Below, one piece after another: positions 25,378 to 35,854 of a stretch of 64,000 nt of DNA; position 1 is the stretch's first letter; each line of letters begins with the position of its first letter. The notes under the pieces were generated by a model. That model was not told the origin of the DNA and ran no database searches. It saw only the letters and a program-made list of their open reading frames with translations. The position numbers and the translations under genes were made by a program. Source of the stretch: Brasilonema angustatum HA4187-MV1 (GTDB taxonomy: Bacteria > Cyanobacteriota > Cyanobacteriia > Cyanobacteriales > Nostocaceae); the NCBI GenBank assembly GCA_019359695.1, contig JAHHGV010000037.1, positions 1 through 64,000 of the forward strand, given 5' to 3'.

Positions 25378-26511
25378 CTATGCCACTTTTGGTAGTTCAG
25401 AATAAATCACCTTTTGATAGTAGCTTTCTAGCTGGCGTGTAGCAGCACCCCATCCCCAACGTTCTGCCTCCTGACGCGCACTTTGACGGATAGTTTCTCG
25501 TTCTTGTTGCTGTTGCAAAAGACGCTGAGTTGCATCAATGGCACTTTGAACATCTTGTTCTGGCTCAAAAAGATATCCATTAACTCCATCTGTGACAATA
25601 TCAGGAATGCCACCAGAACGTGCTGCAACGACTGGACATCCACCTGCCATTGCTTCTAGGAGAACTAATCCCAGTGTCTCCGTTCGAGAAGGAAAAATAA
25701 ACGCATCAGCACTAGCAAAGGCAGAAGCTAATTCTGTACCCACCAAATACCCAACAAAATAAGTATTTGTTCCAGCGAAGTATTTTTCCAGTGTTTGACG
25801 ATGGGGACCATCTCCAACTAATGCTAGCCGTGCCTTGGGAATAGCTTCTAAGATTGGTTTGATACGTTCAATTTCTTTTTCAGCGGAAAGACGCCCTACG
25901 TAAAGTAACAATGGGCTTTCTGGGTGATTTTGCGACAGGCGCGATCGCATTTGCTCACTGGCAAAGTCAGGATGAAATGATTCGGTATCCACTCCTCTTT
26001 GCCACAGATCTACCCTTTCAATACCGTGTACTATCAGTTCTTGCATCATTGCTGTGGAGGTACAAAGATTTAAAGCTGCCTGATTGTGAGCTGCTTTTAA
26101 TAGTTCCCACAATAATCCTTCCAGCATTGCTAAACCGTAATGCTGAAGGTATTGAGGCAGATGAGTATGGTAAGATGCGACCAAGGGAACGTTTATATAC
26201 TTACTATAAAATATACCAGCTAATCCCAGAATTGCTGGGTTAACTACATGAATGATATCTGGCTTAAATCCCTCCAATGCTTCACCGATTGCTGGACGAG
26301 GTAATGCCATTTTTAACTCTGGATACAGTGGCAGGGGAAAACCCGATACACCATATACTTTAGCTCCTTTATACTCAAAAATGCCACCATCAGGGGCAAT
26401 GACTAAGACTTGGTTACCATTACGCTGAAGATGGTCAATGGTATGACGCAGGCGTGTTACAATTCCATCAACCTTAGGTAGAAAGGTTTCGGTAAACAGG
26501 GCGATTCGCAT
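25378..26511 (-). CDS. sqdX: Sulfoquinovosyl-diacylglycerol synthase
   Basis: A 377-residue GT4 glycosyltransferase that transfers sulfoquinovose from UDP-sulfoquinovose to diacylglycerol, making the thylakoid sulfolipid SQDG. I chose the ATG at 26509-26511 (MRIALFTETFLPKVDGIVTR), the usual SqdX start, over a TTG six bases upstream. The GT4 motifs are visible: the N-terminal Gly/Thr loop, LLYVGRLSAEKEIE, and the E-x7-E region FIFPSRTETLGLVLLEAMAGG. It follows sqdB on the same strand, which fixes the role. The 350-bp gap between them contains a strong inverted repeat. Confidence 0.93.
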   Translation of the reverse strand: MRIALFTETFLPKVDGIVTRLRHTIDHLQRNGNQVLVIAPDGGIFEYKGAKVYGVSGFPLPLYPELKMALPRPAIGEALEGFKPDIIHVVNPAILGLAGIFYSKYINVPLVASYHTHLPQYLQHYGLAMLEGLLWELLKAAHNQAALNLCTSTAMMQELIVHGIERVDLWQRGVDTESFHPDFASEQMRSRLSQNHPESPLLLYVGRLSAEKEIERIKPILEAIPKARLALVGDGPHRQTLEKYFAGTNTYFVGYLVGTELASAFASADAFIFPSRTETLGLVLLEAMAGGCPVVAARSGGIPDIVTDGVNGYLFEPEQDVQSAIDATQRLLQQQQERETIRQSARQEAERWGWGAATRQLESYYQKVIYSELPKVA

Positions 26512-26517
26512 AAACAA

Positions 26518-26862
26518 CTATTCAGTACAAGCCTTGTATGAACTATGAAATGAAGGCAAAGGTTTGAAGTCTAAAGCATGTAGTCAAAAATGTTTATTTC
26601 ATTCTTGATCTTTCTAAAATGACTAGTCGTCATACTGAATAACAATATGACGACTATATTGTAGACAGTCAACGTTCCTTCAAAAATAACTCAGAATAAC
26701 GTTACAGCATCTACTGGAGTATTTAGCATTGAGGAAACTGTTGTGAGATTTTTAGGGACTTGCAACCTCAACTCCTCATTGGGTGGTAAGCGACTAATAT
26801 TAAATTCTGAGTTGGTGAGTTATGACTCGAGTTGTTTGTCACCGGCGGTCTTCAAGATTTAG
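26518..26862. other. sqdB-sqdX intergenic region
   Basis: This 345-bp non-coding gap separates sqdB and sqdX, which are usually close together. Its main structure is the inverted repeat at 26624-26656. The rest is AT-rich with no coding frame I trust. Confidence 0.5.
26624..26656. promoter_or_regulatory. 11-bp perfect inverted repeat between sqdB and sqdX
   Basis: TAGTCGTCATA (26624-26634) and TATGACGACTA (26646-26656) are exact inverse complements around an 11-nt loop. There is no U-run on the minus strand directly after it, so it is a weak candidate for an intrinsic terminator. It could be an operator or an RNA stem that sets the sqdX:sqdB ratio. Confidence 0.5.
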
Positions 26863-28029
<1,167 letters not shown>

Positions 28030-28293
28030 TTACTCGCTGATAGCTAAATCTACCAGGTTTGTGTCCCCTCTAATCATGAAAGATGGAGCGGGGAGTGAAG
28101 CAGTGAAGGCTAAGTCGCGGAGCGCTTACGTACTTCTGCCTTTGTTCTAACGAGTTGTTGAATTTATCATCAATGATCCTGTTTGATTAAGATATGTAAC
28201 AAAAAAAGCGTCAAAACGCTTTGACGTCTTGACAAGGAATTGGGGTTCCGATATGGTTATATACATACCCGGGTAAGACCGTTAAAAAGTAAT

Positions 28294-28641
28294 ATGCAAG
28301 CTAAGCAAAAGGTAACATTGTATCTGTCGCCAGAACTGCACAGGAAGTTGAAGATTCGCTCGGCAATTGACTCGGAACCGATGTCAGAACTAGCGGAACG
28401 TGCCTTAGACTTCTACCTGGCAAATTCTGAGTTAGTAGACGAAACGGAAGCATCATATGGAAGGACGCACAGAGTTTATTCCTGTCCAACTTGCGATAGT
28501 TCACTAGTACTGCGAGATGGAGAATTGCTCAGTCTGGGTCAGGAACCCGGAATGATTGGTCAGCAGGAGGAGCGTCTTCCGATGGATGAAATGAATCGGA
28601 ATCAAAATCAAAAGGGTAAGGAAGAATTAGTTCCTTGCTAG
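28294..28641 (+). CDS. Ribbon-helix-helix domain protein
   Basis: A 115-residue protein. I chose the ATG at 28294 (MQAKQKVTLYLSPELHRKLK), as the upstream TTG at 28240 adds an unlikely segment. Residues 3-48 form a ribbon-helix-helix DNA-binding fold: strand KVTLYLS, helix PELHRKLKIRSAID, then helix MSELAERALDFYLAN. A CPTC pair follows near residue 65, a possible half zinc ribbon. The C-terminal part is acidic and disordered. It precedes the Ycf46-like AAA gene by 95 bp on the same strand, so it may regulate or partner it. Confidence 0.8.
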   Translation: MQAKQKVTLYLSPELHRKLKIRSAIDSEPMSELAERALDFYLANSELVDETEASYGRTHRVYSCPTCDSSLVLRDGELLSLGQEPGMIGQQEERLPMDEMNRNQNQKGKEELVPC

Positions 28642-28736
28642 ATAGGGATCATGAATCTCAAGTTCATAGTTGCCTTATCTGTTACGTAGCAAAGCGAAGT
28701 CTGTACTGTCTGTAAAGGTCTCAAGTAGGTCGATGT

Positions 28737-30248
28737 ATGAAAGAAGAGCTCAATATCCTCATTCAAGCTCAATACCCTCTAATCTACCTTGTGACCTCCG
28801 AGGAAGAGCGGGCTGAGCAGGCAATCTCCACAATCGCTCAATCGTCAAAGCCACAGCGAAGAGTGTATGTGTGGACAGTAACTCATGGCATCGTGGAGTA
28901 TGGTCAACCCCGGAATGTCACTCAACATAACACCGTTTCTCCGGAAGCGGCTGTTGAATGGATTATCCGGCAGAAAGAACCAGGTATATTTATTCTTAAA
29001 GATTTACATCCATTTATAGATGCGCCAGCGACAACAAGGTCATTACGTGATGCGATCGCTAGCTTTAAGGGGTTGCACAAGAATGTTATCTTGATGTCAC
29101 CGATGCAGCAAGTCCCAATTGAACTGGAAAAAGAAGTTGTTGTTCTTGATTTTCCACTTCCAGACATGGGAGATTTAAATAAAGTTTTATCAAGTCATTT
29201 AGAGCAAAACCGTGGGCGACGGCTAGCAACAGAGGCGCGTGAAAAGCTATTGAGGGCTGCTTTAGGATTAACTAAAGATGAAGCTGAAAAAGTCTACCGT
29301 AAGGCACAGGTCACAACAGGGCGTCTGACGGAAGATGAAGTAGACATAGTTTTATCTGAGAAAAAGCAGCTAATTCGGCGCAATGGTATATTAGAATACA
29401 TAGAAGAAGACGCAACTATTGATGCTGTTGGTGGCTTAGAAGAGTTGAAGAGGTGGTTGAAGCAGCGCTCTAACGCTTTTACAGAGAGGGCGCGTGAATA
29501 CGGTTTACCTCAACCAAAAGGTATGTTAATCTTAGGAGTCCCAGGTTGTGGTAAATCATTGATTGCCAAAACAACTTCTCGACTTTGGGGTTTACCACTG
29601 CTGCGATTAGATATGGGGCGAGTCTACGATGGCTCAATGGTAGGACGTTCAGAGGCAAATTTACGTAACGCCCTAAAAACAGCAGAATCTATTTCACCAG
29701 CAATTCTGTTTATTGATGAGTTGGATAAATCATTTGCTGGAAGTGGAGGTTCTGGAGATTCTGATGGTGGTACCTCCAGCCGGATATTCGGCTCTTTCCT
29801 CACCTGGATGCAAGAAAAGAAATCACCAGTATTTGTCATGGCAACAGCCAACCGAGTTGAACGTCTACCTGGTGAATTTTTGAGGAAAGGTCGCTTTGAT
29901 GAGATTTTCTTTGTAGATCTGCCCACCCCGGAAGAGCGCCAAGACATATTCACGATACACTTGTCTAAGCGCCGGGAAGACATCTCGCGATTTGATCTAG
30001 AACAACTTTCTAAGATGTCTGACGGATTTTCTGGAGCAGAAATTGAACAAGCGATTGTTGCGGCAATGTACGAAGCTTTTGCCCAAGATCGGGAGTTCAC
30101 ACAATTAGATATTATTGCGGCTATTAAAGCAACACTGCCGTTGTCTCGTACGATGCAAGAACAAGTGACAGCCCTCAGAGATTGGGCTAGACAACGAGCA
30201 AGACCAGCCGCATCCTCCGTTGCTGAGTATCAGCGAATGGAGTTCTAA
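28737..30248 (+). CDS. AAA ATPase, Ycf46/slr0374-like
   Basis: A 503-residue ATPase. The N-terminal 190 residues are a regulatory alpha/beta region found in Ycf46-type proteins (starts MKEELNILIQAQYPLIYLVT). The AAA module runs from about residue 225. Walker A is GVPGCGKSL, Walker B is AILFIDELDKS, sensor 1 is VMATANR, and the arginine finger region is EFLRKGRFDE. Homologues are plastid-encoded Ycf46 and cyanobacterial slr0374, which sits in a stress-responsive operon in Synechocystis. A role in CO2-related regulation has been suggested for this family. It is followed 140 bp later by the Ycf35-like gene. Confidence 0.92.
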   Translation: MKEELNILIQAQYPLIYLVTSEEERAEQAISTIAQSSKPQRRVYVWTVTHGIVEYGQPRNVTQHNTVSPEAAVEWIIRQKEPGIFILKDLHPFIDAPATTRSLRDAIASFKGLHKNVILMSPMQQVPIELEKEVVVLDFPLPDMGDLNKVLSSHLEQNRGRRLATEAREKLLRAALGLTKDEAEKVYRKAQVTTGRLTEDEVDIVLSEKKQLIRRNGILEYIEEDATIDAVGGLEELKRWLKQRSNAFTERAREYGLPQPKGMLILGVPGCGKSLIAKTTSRLWGLPLLRLDMGRVYDGSMVGRSEANLRNALKTAESISPAILFIDELDKSFAGSGGSGDSDGGTSSRIFGSFLTWMQEKKSPVFVMATANRVERLPGEFLRKGRFDEIFFVDLPTPEERQDIFTIHLSKRREDISRFDLEQLSKMSDGFSGAEIEQAIVAAMYEAFAQDREFTQLDIIAAIKATLPLSRTMQEQVTALRDWARQRARPAASSVAEYQRMEF

Positions 30249-30388
30249 AAGCTTTCTCCTGCTACCACAGGGGGAAAGGCTAGCGTCAAAAAGCTAGCAG
30301 TTATGAAAAAACCGCGTCTTGGTAAACGCGGCTTCGCTTAAAACAAACTGTTGTCTTTTTCTCTACTTTCTCATTGGAGGAAACCCAA

Positions 30389-30739
30389 ATGTCTCACTTT
30401 AGCACTCTGCGTACCAAAATCACCGATGCAGAAATTCTTAAGTCTTCCCTGCGCGATCTAGGCATCTCTGTTAAGACCGAAGCTGATGTTCGTGGTTACA
30501 ACGGTCAGCGTGTTCGTTCCGACATCGTTGCAGTTTTGGAAGGCGAGTATGACCTCGGTTGGTCTCGCAACAGCGATGGTTCCTTCGATCTGATCGCAGA
30601 CCTGTGGGGTGTTGCTAAGAAGCACAACCAGACCGAGCTGATCAACTCCATCAACCAAAAGTATGCCGTTAACAAAACCCTGGCAGAAGTGAAGCAACGC
30701 GGTCTGCAAAACGCCAACGTTAAGTTGGTATTGCAATAG
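30389..30739 (+). CDS. ycf35: DUF1257 protein, Ycf35-like
   Basis: A 116-residue conserved protein of cyanobacteria and red-algal plastids. Start chosen at the ATG at 30389 (MSHFSTLRTKITDAEILKSS), which has GGAGG at 30377-30381. The in-frame TTG at 30374 falls on that site. The conserved features are DLGISVKTEADVRGYNGQ and the C-terminal GLQNANVKLVLQ. The function is unknown. It is soluble and small. The strong ribosome site, common codons and two terminators downstream suggest high expression. It stands with the AAA gene on the same strand. Confidence 0.9.
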   Translation: MSHFSTLRTKITDAEILKSSLRDLGISVKTEADVRGYNGQRVRSDIVAVLEGEYDLGWSRNSDGSFDLIADLWGVAKKHNQTELINSINQKYAVNKTLAEVKQRGLQNANVKLVLQ

Positions 30740-30768
30740 TCATATCTCTGCGCGTTCCCAAAGCTGCA

Positions 30769-30807
30769 CGGGTTAACCAGGTTAATAGCGGTTAGCCCGC
30801 TTTTTTT
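30769..30807 (+). terminator. Intrinsic terminator after the Ycf35-like gene
   Basis: CGGGTTAACC (30769-30778) pairs with GGTTAGCCCG (30790-30799), with one G-U pair, and is followed by C and seven T (30801-30807). This is a textbook rho-independent terminator 30 bp after the stop codon. Confidence 0.9.
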
Positions 30808-30843
30808 ACGGACTAGGATAATTCCTAGTCCGTAAATTTTTTT
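30808..30843 (+). terminator. Second terminator hairpin, directly following the first
   Basis: ACGGACTAGGA (30808-30818) and TCCTAGTCCGT (30822-30832 region) form an 11-bp perfect stem with a TAAT-type loop, followed by AAA and a T-run into 30843. The IS630 copy B begins within the next three bases, so its insertion may have used the TA at the end of the T-run. Confidence 0.8.
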
Positions 30844-30845
30844 AT

Positions 30846-31808
30846 ATAGCTGTTGCCACTGAGGTTAGGACGCAGCTTGTTTAAGCACGGAGTCGATGGC
30901 ATCATGTAAATTATCAAATTGTCGTAAGTGTTTGCGAATGCGAGCTTTCAACCACGCCCAACACTTTTCAATCCGATTGAAGTCCGGGGAATAAGGTGGC
31001 AAATACACCACCTGAGCGCCGGCAGCTTCAATTAATTGAGCAATCCGACCGCCATGATGAAAGGTTGCATTATCGATAATTACCCACTCACCAGGGCACA
31101 GAACTGGAATTAAGCAGGTTTCCAACCACGTTTCAAACACCGTACGATTACAAGCTCCTTCCACGGTAAACGGTGCAATCAATTGACCATTCCGATAGCC
31201 CGCTATCATGTTGATGCGTCCCTGCCGACGACCAGACTTGAGTCCGTAGAGCCGTTTCCCTACTTCGGCGTATCCAAAGCCATAGTCATCCCGCTCATCC
31301 ATGCCCGACTCATCGACATAGATTAAGTGAGGGGCTTTGGGATCTCCGAGTTGCGCGCTTATTTGCGGCTCGTTTGACTTCATCACGTTGGCAATACCCA
31401 TAAGTTTTTTTTTACGGGTAAACCCAATCTGCTGCAAGGCTCGTGAAATCGTACGTTCACTAATATTTGTTTCCCACAGTAGAGCCATCTCGGCTTGAGT
31501 CTTATCCTCATTTTCCTTCACAAATGCCCGAAACAACTCCATGTCGGTGATCTTCCGAGTCGGGTTAGAGCTTGGTTTTGGCTTTGCTTGGACATCGCCC
31601 GTCTCAGCTTTGCGCTGACACCACAGGTTGATCGTATTGCGACTAATGTTGAACAGTTCACTCGCCTCACTTTTCTTGAGTCCATCCAATTCGATCGCTT
31701 GCATCACCTTTTGCCGGAAGTCATAGCTATAAGCTTTAGCCATCGTAGTTGAGCAGAAACGGTAGGGACACTCTCAGTCTATGTCCTAACAAGACTGGCG
31801 ACGGCTAT
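30846..31808. mobile_element. IS630-family element, intact copy (B)
   Basis: A 963-bp element with imperfect 26-bp terminal inverted repeats at 30846-30871 and 31783-31808 (20 of 26 match). Ends read ATAGC outside and GTTAGGAC inside, as in copy A. A TATA sequence flanks the left and right ends, fitting TA target duplication. It holds one intact transposase gene. It lies directly after a terminator pair, a typical harmless landing site. Confidence 0.92.
30865..31743 (-). CDS. IS630-family transposase (intact)
   Basis: A 292-residue DDE transposase. The N-terminus (1-60) is a helix-turn-helix binding region (SYDFRQKVMQAIELDGLKKS, then ISRNTINLW). The catalytic triad is visible: first Asp in YVDESGMDERD, second Asp in IIDNATFHHGG, and Glu in FNRIEKCWAWLK. 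An oligo-A9 run encodes KKK near residue 110; copy A has lost one A at this site. The stop codon lies in the left terminal inverted repeat. With an undamaged frame, it may be active and able to move copy A. Confidence 0.95.
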   Translation of the reverse strand: MAKAYSYDFRQKVMQAIELDGLKKSEASELFNISRNTINLWCQRKAETGDVQAKPKPSSNPTRKITDMELFRAFVKENEDKTQAEMALLWETNISERTISRALQQIGFTRKKKLMGIANVMKSNEPQISAQLGDPKAPHLIYVDESGMDERDDYGFGYAEVGKRLYGLKSGRRQGRINMIAGYRNGQLIAPFTVEGACNRTVFETWLETCLIPVLCPGEWVIIDNATFHHGGRIAQLIEAAGAQVVYLPPYSPDFNRIEKCWAWLKARIRKHLRQFDNLHDAIDSVLKQAAS

Positions 31809-31981
31809 ATTTTAAGTTGGTCAACAGAAAAAAACGTAAAATCTAGAAATCGGGTTTCTGACACCACGAATATTATGTTTAATTTGGCGGTTCTATTTAC
31901 GGCTACCAAAATAATGAACCACAAAAGAAAGAGATACCTGCATTTTAACTGAGTGGTTATTGTTGGCGATCGCCCGAATAT

Positions 31982-32134
31982 ATGAAACTTCCTAATCCCG
32001 AACAGGCAGTGATTGACAGACAAAAACTTTCCGGTTATTGTTTGAATCCAGAACATCCAGAAGGGCGACACAAAGCGCGATTGTTTAAGTCTGTTTTAGG
32101 AATTGGTTTAGATAAAGTATTGAGCGAGGAATAA
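31982..32134 (+). pseudogene. Truncated DUF6883-like gene (50 residues)
   Basis: Starting at ATG 31982 the frame reads MKLPNPEQAVIDRQKLSGYC, then LNPEHPEGRHKARLFKSVLGIG, and stops at 32132. This is the conserved opening of the DUF6883 family, whose members I recall as about 110 residues; the second half is missing. It lies between the IS630 copy B and gcvP. I treat it as a gene remnant, possibly cut by the neighbouring insertions, though a short functional form cannot be excluded. The family call is from memory of the motif. Confidence 0.6.
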
Positions 32135-32157
32135 AAACTCCTCACTCCTGACTCTAT

Positions 32158-35073
32158 TTAATAAGCATCCATTGGCAGACAAGAACAAACAAAATTCCTA
32201 TCCCCATATGCAGCGTCAATACGACCGACACTGGGCCAGAATTTATGTTCGCGAGTCCAAGGCGCAGGGTAAGCAGCTTGTTCCCGTGAATAAGGATGAT
32301 TCCATTCTCCGACAATCAGACTTTCTGCGGTGTGGGGTGCATTTTTCAAGACATTATCTTGGGCATCCATCTTACCTGATTCAATTTGCGCAATTTCTTG
32401 GCGAATAGCAATCATGGCATCGCAGAAACGGTCTAACTCTTCTTTGGATTCACTTTCTGTGGGTTCCACCATGATTGTACCTGCCACAGGCCAGGAAACA
32501 GTTGGTGCATGGAAGCCATAATCTATTAGGCGCTTGGCAACATCATCGATTTCGATATTTGCTGATTTTTTGAGCGATGGCGAAGCGCCTCGCAAGCTAC
32601 GCAAATCCAAAATACACTCATGAGCAACTAAACCATTTTTTCCTTTGTACAAAACAGGATAATAAGGTTCAAGTCTCTTGGCGATATAGTTTGCATTCAG
32701 AATTGCGACTTTGGTTGCTTGCGTCAAACCATCTGCACCCATCATGGCAATATACATCCAAGAAATCACGAGGATACTGGCGCTTCCCCAAGGTGCAGCA
32801 GAAACAGCACCCATTTTTTGTTCACCGCCCATTTCAACAACAGCGTGTCCAGGAAGAAATGGTACCAGATGAGAAGCGACACCAATCGGTCCCATACCAG
32901 GACCACCGCCACCGTGAGGAATACAGAAGGTCTTATGCAAGTTCAAGTGACAAACATCAGCACCGATATCTCTTGGACGACAAAGCCCCACTTGAGCATT
33001 CATATTCGCCCCATCCATGTAAACTTGTCCACCGTGAGTGTGAACAACAGCACAGATTTCTTGAATTTGCTCCTCAAACACACCATGAGTTGAGGGATAT
33101 GTTACCATTAATGCCGCAAGTTCTTTGCTATGCTTTTGAGCCTTAGCCTTAAGGTCATCTAAATCAACATTACCTTCAGTGTCACAAGCAACAGCAACTA
33201 CCTTCATCCCGCACATCACAGCACTTGCAGGGTTTGTTCCGTGTGCTGACTGGGGAATCAAACAAACATTGCGGTGTCCTTCCCCTCGACTTTCGTGATA
33301 CTTCCTAATGACGAGTAACCCTGTATATTCACCTTGAGAACCAGCATTTGGTTGCAGGGAAACTCTCGCAAATCCGGTGATTTCTCCCAACCATTCCTCT
33401 AGCTGCTGGAACAGGATTTGATAACCCCGTGTTTGTGACAGTGGTGCAAAAGGATGTATCTTGCCAAACTCAGCCCATGTGACTGGTATCATCTCAGATG
33501 TGGCATTAAGCTTCATCGTACATGATCCCAAGGGAATCATCGATGTAGTTAGCGACAAATCCTTAGCTTCCAGCTTGTGCAGGTAGCGCAACAACTCAGT
33601 TTCTGAGTGATAGCGGTTGAAGACCGGGTGGGTGAGGTAACTAGTGGTACGGGGAAGGAAAAGAGCACTGGAAGCACCACAAGCAGGGGGGAACAATAGA
33701 TCGTCGCCAAAAGCGAAAATTTCCAACAGGTCGATTAAGTCTTTTTCTGTGGTGGTTTCGTCTAGAGATATACTTACAGTAGTTGTGTTTAAAATGCGGA
33801 TGTTTATTTTACGATCTTCACAAGCTTGTAAAATCTCATCTAAACTGCGTTCTCCTAAATCGACTCGCAGGGTATCAAAGAAATATTCAGAATGGATGCT
33901 GTAACCCAAACGCTTTAATCCTTTTGCCAGCATCACAGTCATCTGGTGGATATTCTCAGCAATTTTTTTGAGTCCAGCAGGACCGTGGTATACACCATAC
34001 ATACTCGCCATTACTGCCAGCAACACCTGGGCTGTACAGATATTACTAGTTGCTTTTTCGCGGCGAATGTGTTGTTCACGGGTTTGTAAGGCAAGACGCA
34101 GCGCAGGTTTGCCCTGAGCATCTTTTGATACACCAACAATTCGCCCTGGAACTTGGCGCTTATACTCTTGTTTGGTGGCAAAGTAAGCTGCATGAGGCCC
34201 ACCGTACCCCAAGGGAATACCAAAACGCTGAGTGCTTCCTACAGCAATATCAGCACCAAATTCACCAGGCGGTGTCAGCAAAGTCAGACTTAAGGGATCT
34301 GCTGCTACCGTGACCAATGCTCCCATAGCATGGGCTTTTTCTATAAAAGCGCGGTAGTCATAGATTGTGCCATCGCTGGCGGGGTACTGGAGAATTGCCC
34401 CAAAAATAGGTTCAGAAAAATCAAAAGTTTGATGGTCGCCAACAATAATATCAATTCCCAGAGGTTGAGCACGTGTTTGCAACACATCTATAGTTTGGGG
34501 ATGACACTCACCAGAGACAAAATAAGCATTTGCTTTATTTTTGCAAAAACCATAGCTCATGCTCATCGCTTCTGCTGCTGCTGTGGCTTCATCTAGCAAT
34601 GAAGCATTGGCAATTTCTAAACCTGTTAAGTCAATAATCATGGTTTGGAAATTGAGCAGCGCTTCGAGTCGTCCTTGGGCAATTTCTGGCTGATAGGGAG
34701 TGTAGGCGGTATACCAACCAGGGTTCTCTAGAATATTGCGTCCAATCACAAGTGGGGTAATACAGTCGTAGTACCCCATACCAATAAACGAGCGGAAAAC
34801 TTGATTTTTGGAAGCGATTTCCTTGAGCTTAGCAAGTGCTGCGTACTCATTTTCTGCTTCTGGTAACTCTAATGAATCAGACAACCGAATTGCCTGCGGC
34901 ACTGCTTGGTCAATAAGTTGATCAAGAGTACTATCACCCAGCACCTCAAGCATTTGCTGAATATCACTGGACGATGGTCCAATGTGCCGTTTTTGAAAAG
35001 AACTTAACTTTTGGCTACTTTCCCCTGACATCTGCCAATGGTTTGATTTAGGACGAGGAACATTAGTTACCAC
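32158..35073 (-). CDS. gcvP: Glycine dehydrogenase (decarboxylating), P-protein
   Basis: A 971-residue PLP enzyme. It decarboxylates glycine and passes the aminomethyl group to lipoyl-GcvH, a key step of photorespiration in cyanobacteria. It is the single-chain form, with two aspartate-aminotransferase-like halves. The PLP Lys is in [17 protein letters not shown] in the second half. The N-terminal mark FQKRHIGPS is typical. The length matches the family. It lies downstream of gcvT and gcvH on the same strand, giving gcvT-gcvH-gcvP, with a 320-bp gap before it. Confidence 0.98.
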   Translation of the reverse strand: MVTNVPRPKSNHWQMSGESSQKLSSFQKRHIGPSSSDIQQMLEVLGDSTLDQLIDQAVPQAIRLSDSLELPEAENEYAALAKLKEIASKNQVFRSFIGMGYYDCITPLVIGRNILENPGWYTAYTPYQPEIAQGRLEALLNFQTMIIDLTGLEIANASLLDEATAAAEAMSMSYGFCKNKANAYFVSGECHPQTIDVLQTRAQPLGIDIIVGDHQTFDFSEPIFGAILQYPASDGTIYDYRAFIEKAHAMGALVTVAADPLSLTLLTPPGEFGADIAVGSTQRFGIPLGYGGPHAAYFATKQEYKRQVPGRIVGVSKDAQGKPALRLALQTREQHIRREKATSNICTAQVLLAVMASMYGVYHGPAGLKKIAENIHQMTVMLAKGLKRLGYSIHSEYFFDTLRVDLGERSLDEILQACEDRKINIRILNTTTVSISLDETTTEKDLIDLLEIFAFGDDLLFPPACGASSALFLPRTTSYLTHPVFNRYHSETELLRYLHKLEAKDLSLTTSMIPLGSCTMKLNATSEMIPVTWAEFGKIHPFAPLSQTRGYQILFQQLEEWLGEITGFARVSLQPNAGSQGEYTGLLVIRKYHESRGEGHRNVCLIPQSAHGTNPASAVMCGMKVVAVACDTEGNVDLDDLKAKAQKHSKELAALMVTYPSTHGVFEEQIQEICAVVHTHGGQVYMDGANMNAQVGLCRPRDIGADVCHLNLHKTFCIPHGGGGPGMGPIGVASHLVPFLPGHAVVEMGGEQKMGAVSAAPWGSASILVISWMYIAMMGADGLTQATKVAILNANYIAKRLEPYYPVLYKGKNGLVAHECILDLRSLRGASPSLKKSANIEIDDVAKRLIDYGFHAPTVSWPVAGTIMVEPTESESKEELDRFCDAMIAIRQEIAQIESGKMDAQDNVLKNAPHTAESLIVGEWNHPYSREQAAYPAPWTREHKFWPSVGRIDAAYGDRNFVCSCLPMDAY

Positions 35074-35394
35074 AAACTGCTCTCCGACGCGACTACTTCA
35101 TATTTTGCAACAATTCTGTTTGACGCGTTGGGTATAATTTGTCAATTTATCAAAATTAATGAAGTTTTTTTATCAAAATTAATAAAACTTTTCCAGAAAG
35201 CGTGAAGCAGACAAAGGGAAACAGCAGCAATAGACACCACAGACAGAAGGAGGGACGGAGGGAGGCAATAGTGAATGCTCAATAAATCTTTTTCCTCCCT
35301 CCCAGGCTACGGCGGCGACCTACTACGGTCCACTAGCCCCTAAAAGGGGCGCTGCGCAAACGTTAACGCTGCGCTAACACTCCCTCACTGCTTT
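35074..35394. other. gcvH-gcvP intergenic region
   Basis: A 321-bp gap. Near 35150-35190 a TTTATCAAAATTAAT motif occurs twice, close to the gcvP start. The 55-bp interspersed repeat copy B fills 35332-35386. I see no glycine riboswitch core. Confidence 0.5.
35332..35386. repeat. Interspersed 55-bp repeat, copy B
   Basis: Identical over 55 bp to 24911-24965, in the same orientation. It begins ACTAGCCCCTAAAAGGGGCG and ends in ACACTCCCTC. It lies immediately downstream of the gcvH stop codon and could fold into terminator-like stems. Confidence 0.8.
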
Positions 35395-35781
35395 CTATCC
35401 TTCAACCTGCCTGCTGTATTCATTCGCAGTCAAGGCATCATCAATTTCATCAGACTTGTTGACGCGTACTTTGAGCAACCACCCTTCCCCATAAGGATCT
35501 TCTGCCAATTGTTCTGGTGATTCTATCAAAATTTCATTGCGTTCTATAACTGTACCAGTGACTGGGGAATTAAGGTCTTCCACAGCTTTGACGGATTCAA
35601 TTGTGCCAAAGGTTTCTTCCTTGGAGACAGCGTCACCAATTTCTGGGAGCTCTAAAAACACAATGTCACCTAATTGATCTACGGCAAAGTCGGTGATGCC
35701 AATGGTGGCAATTTCGCCTTCAAGACGGACGTATTCATGAGTATCTAAGTATCTCAAATCTTCAGGATATTCAAAAGGCAT
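35395..35781 (-). CDS. gcvH: Glycine cleavage system H protein
   Basis: A 128-residue lipoyl carrier that shuttles the aminomethyl group between GcvP, GcvT and the dihydrolipoyl dehydrogenase. The lipoylation site is Lys65 in [15 protein letters not shown]. Neighbouring conserved segments [19 protein letters not shown] and [13 protein letters not shown] are typical. It lies 73 bp after gcvT on the same strand, so co-transcription is likely. Confidence 0.98.
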   Translation of the reverse strand: MPFEYPEDLRYLDTHEYVRLEGEIATIGITDFAVDQLGDIVFLELPEIGDAVSKEETFGTIESVKAVEDLNSPVTGTVIERNEILIESPEQLAEDPYGEGWLLKVRVNKSDEIDDALTANEYSRQVEG

Positions 35782-35854
35782 ACCACTTCCTCATCCACAT
35801 AAAAAAATTACTACTACGATAGGGATTTACGCTATAGTACCCATTACTCAGCAC

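Noticed and set aside
32577-33146. 189-codon plus-strand frame inside gcvP
   Set aside because: Antisense to a strongly conserved gcvP region and His/Gln-rich as expected from reverse reading.
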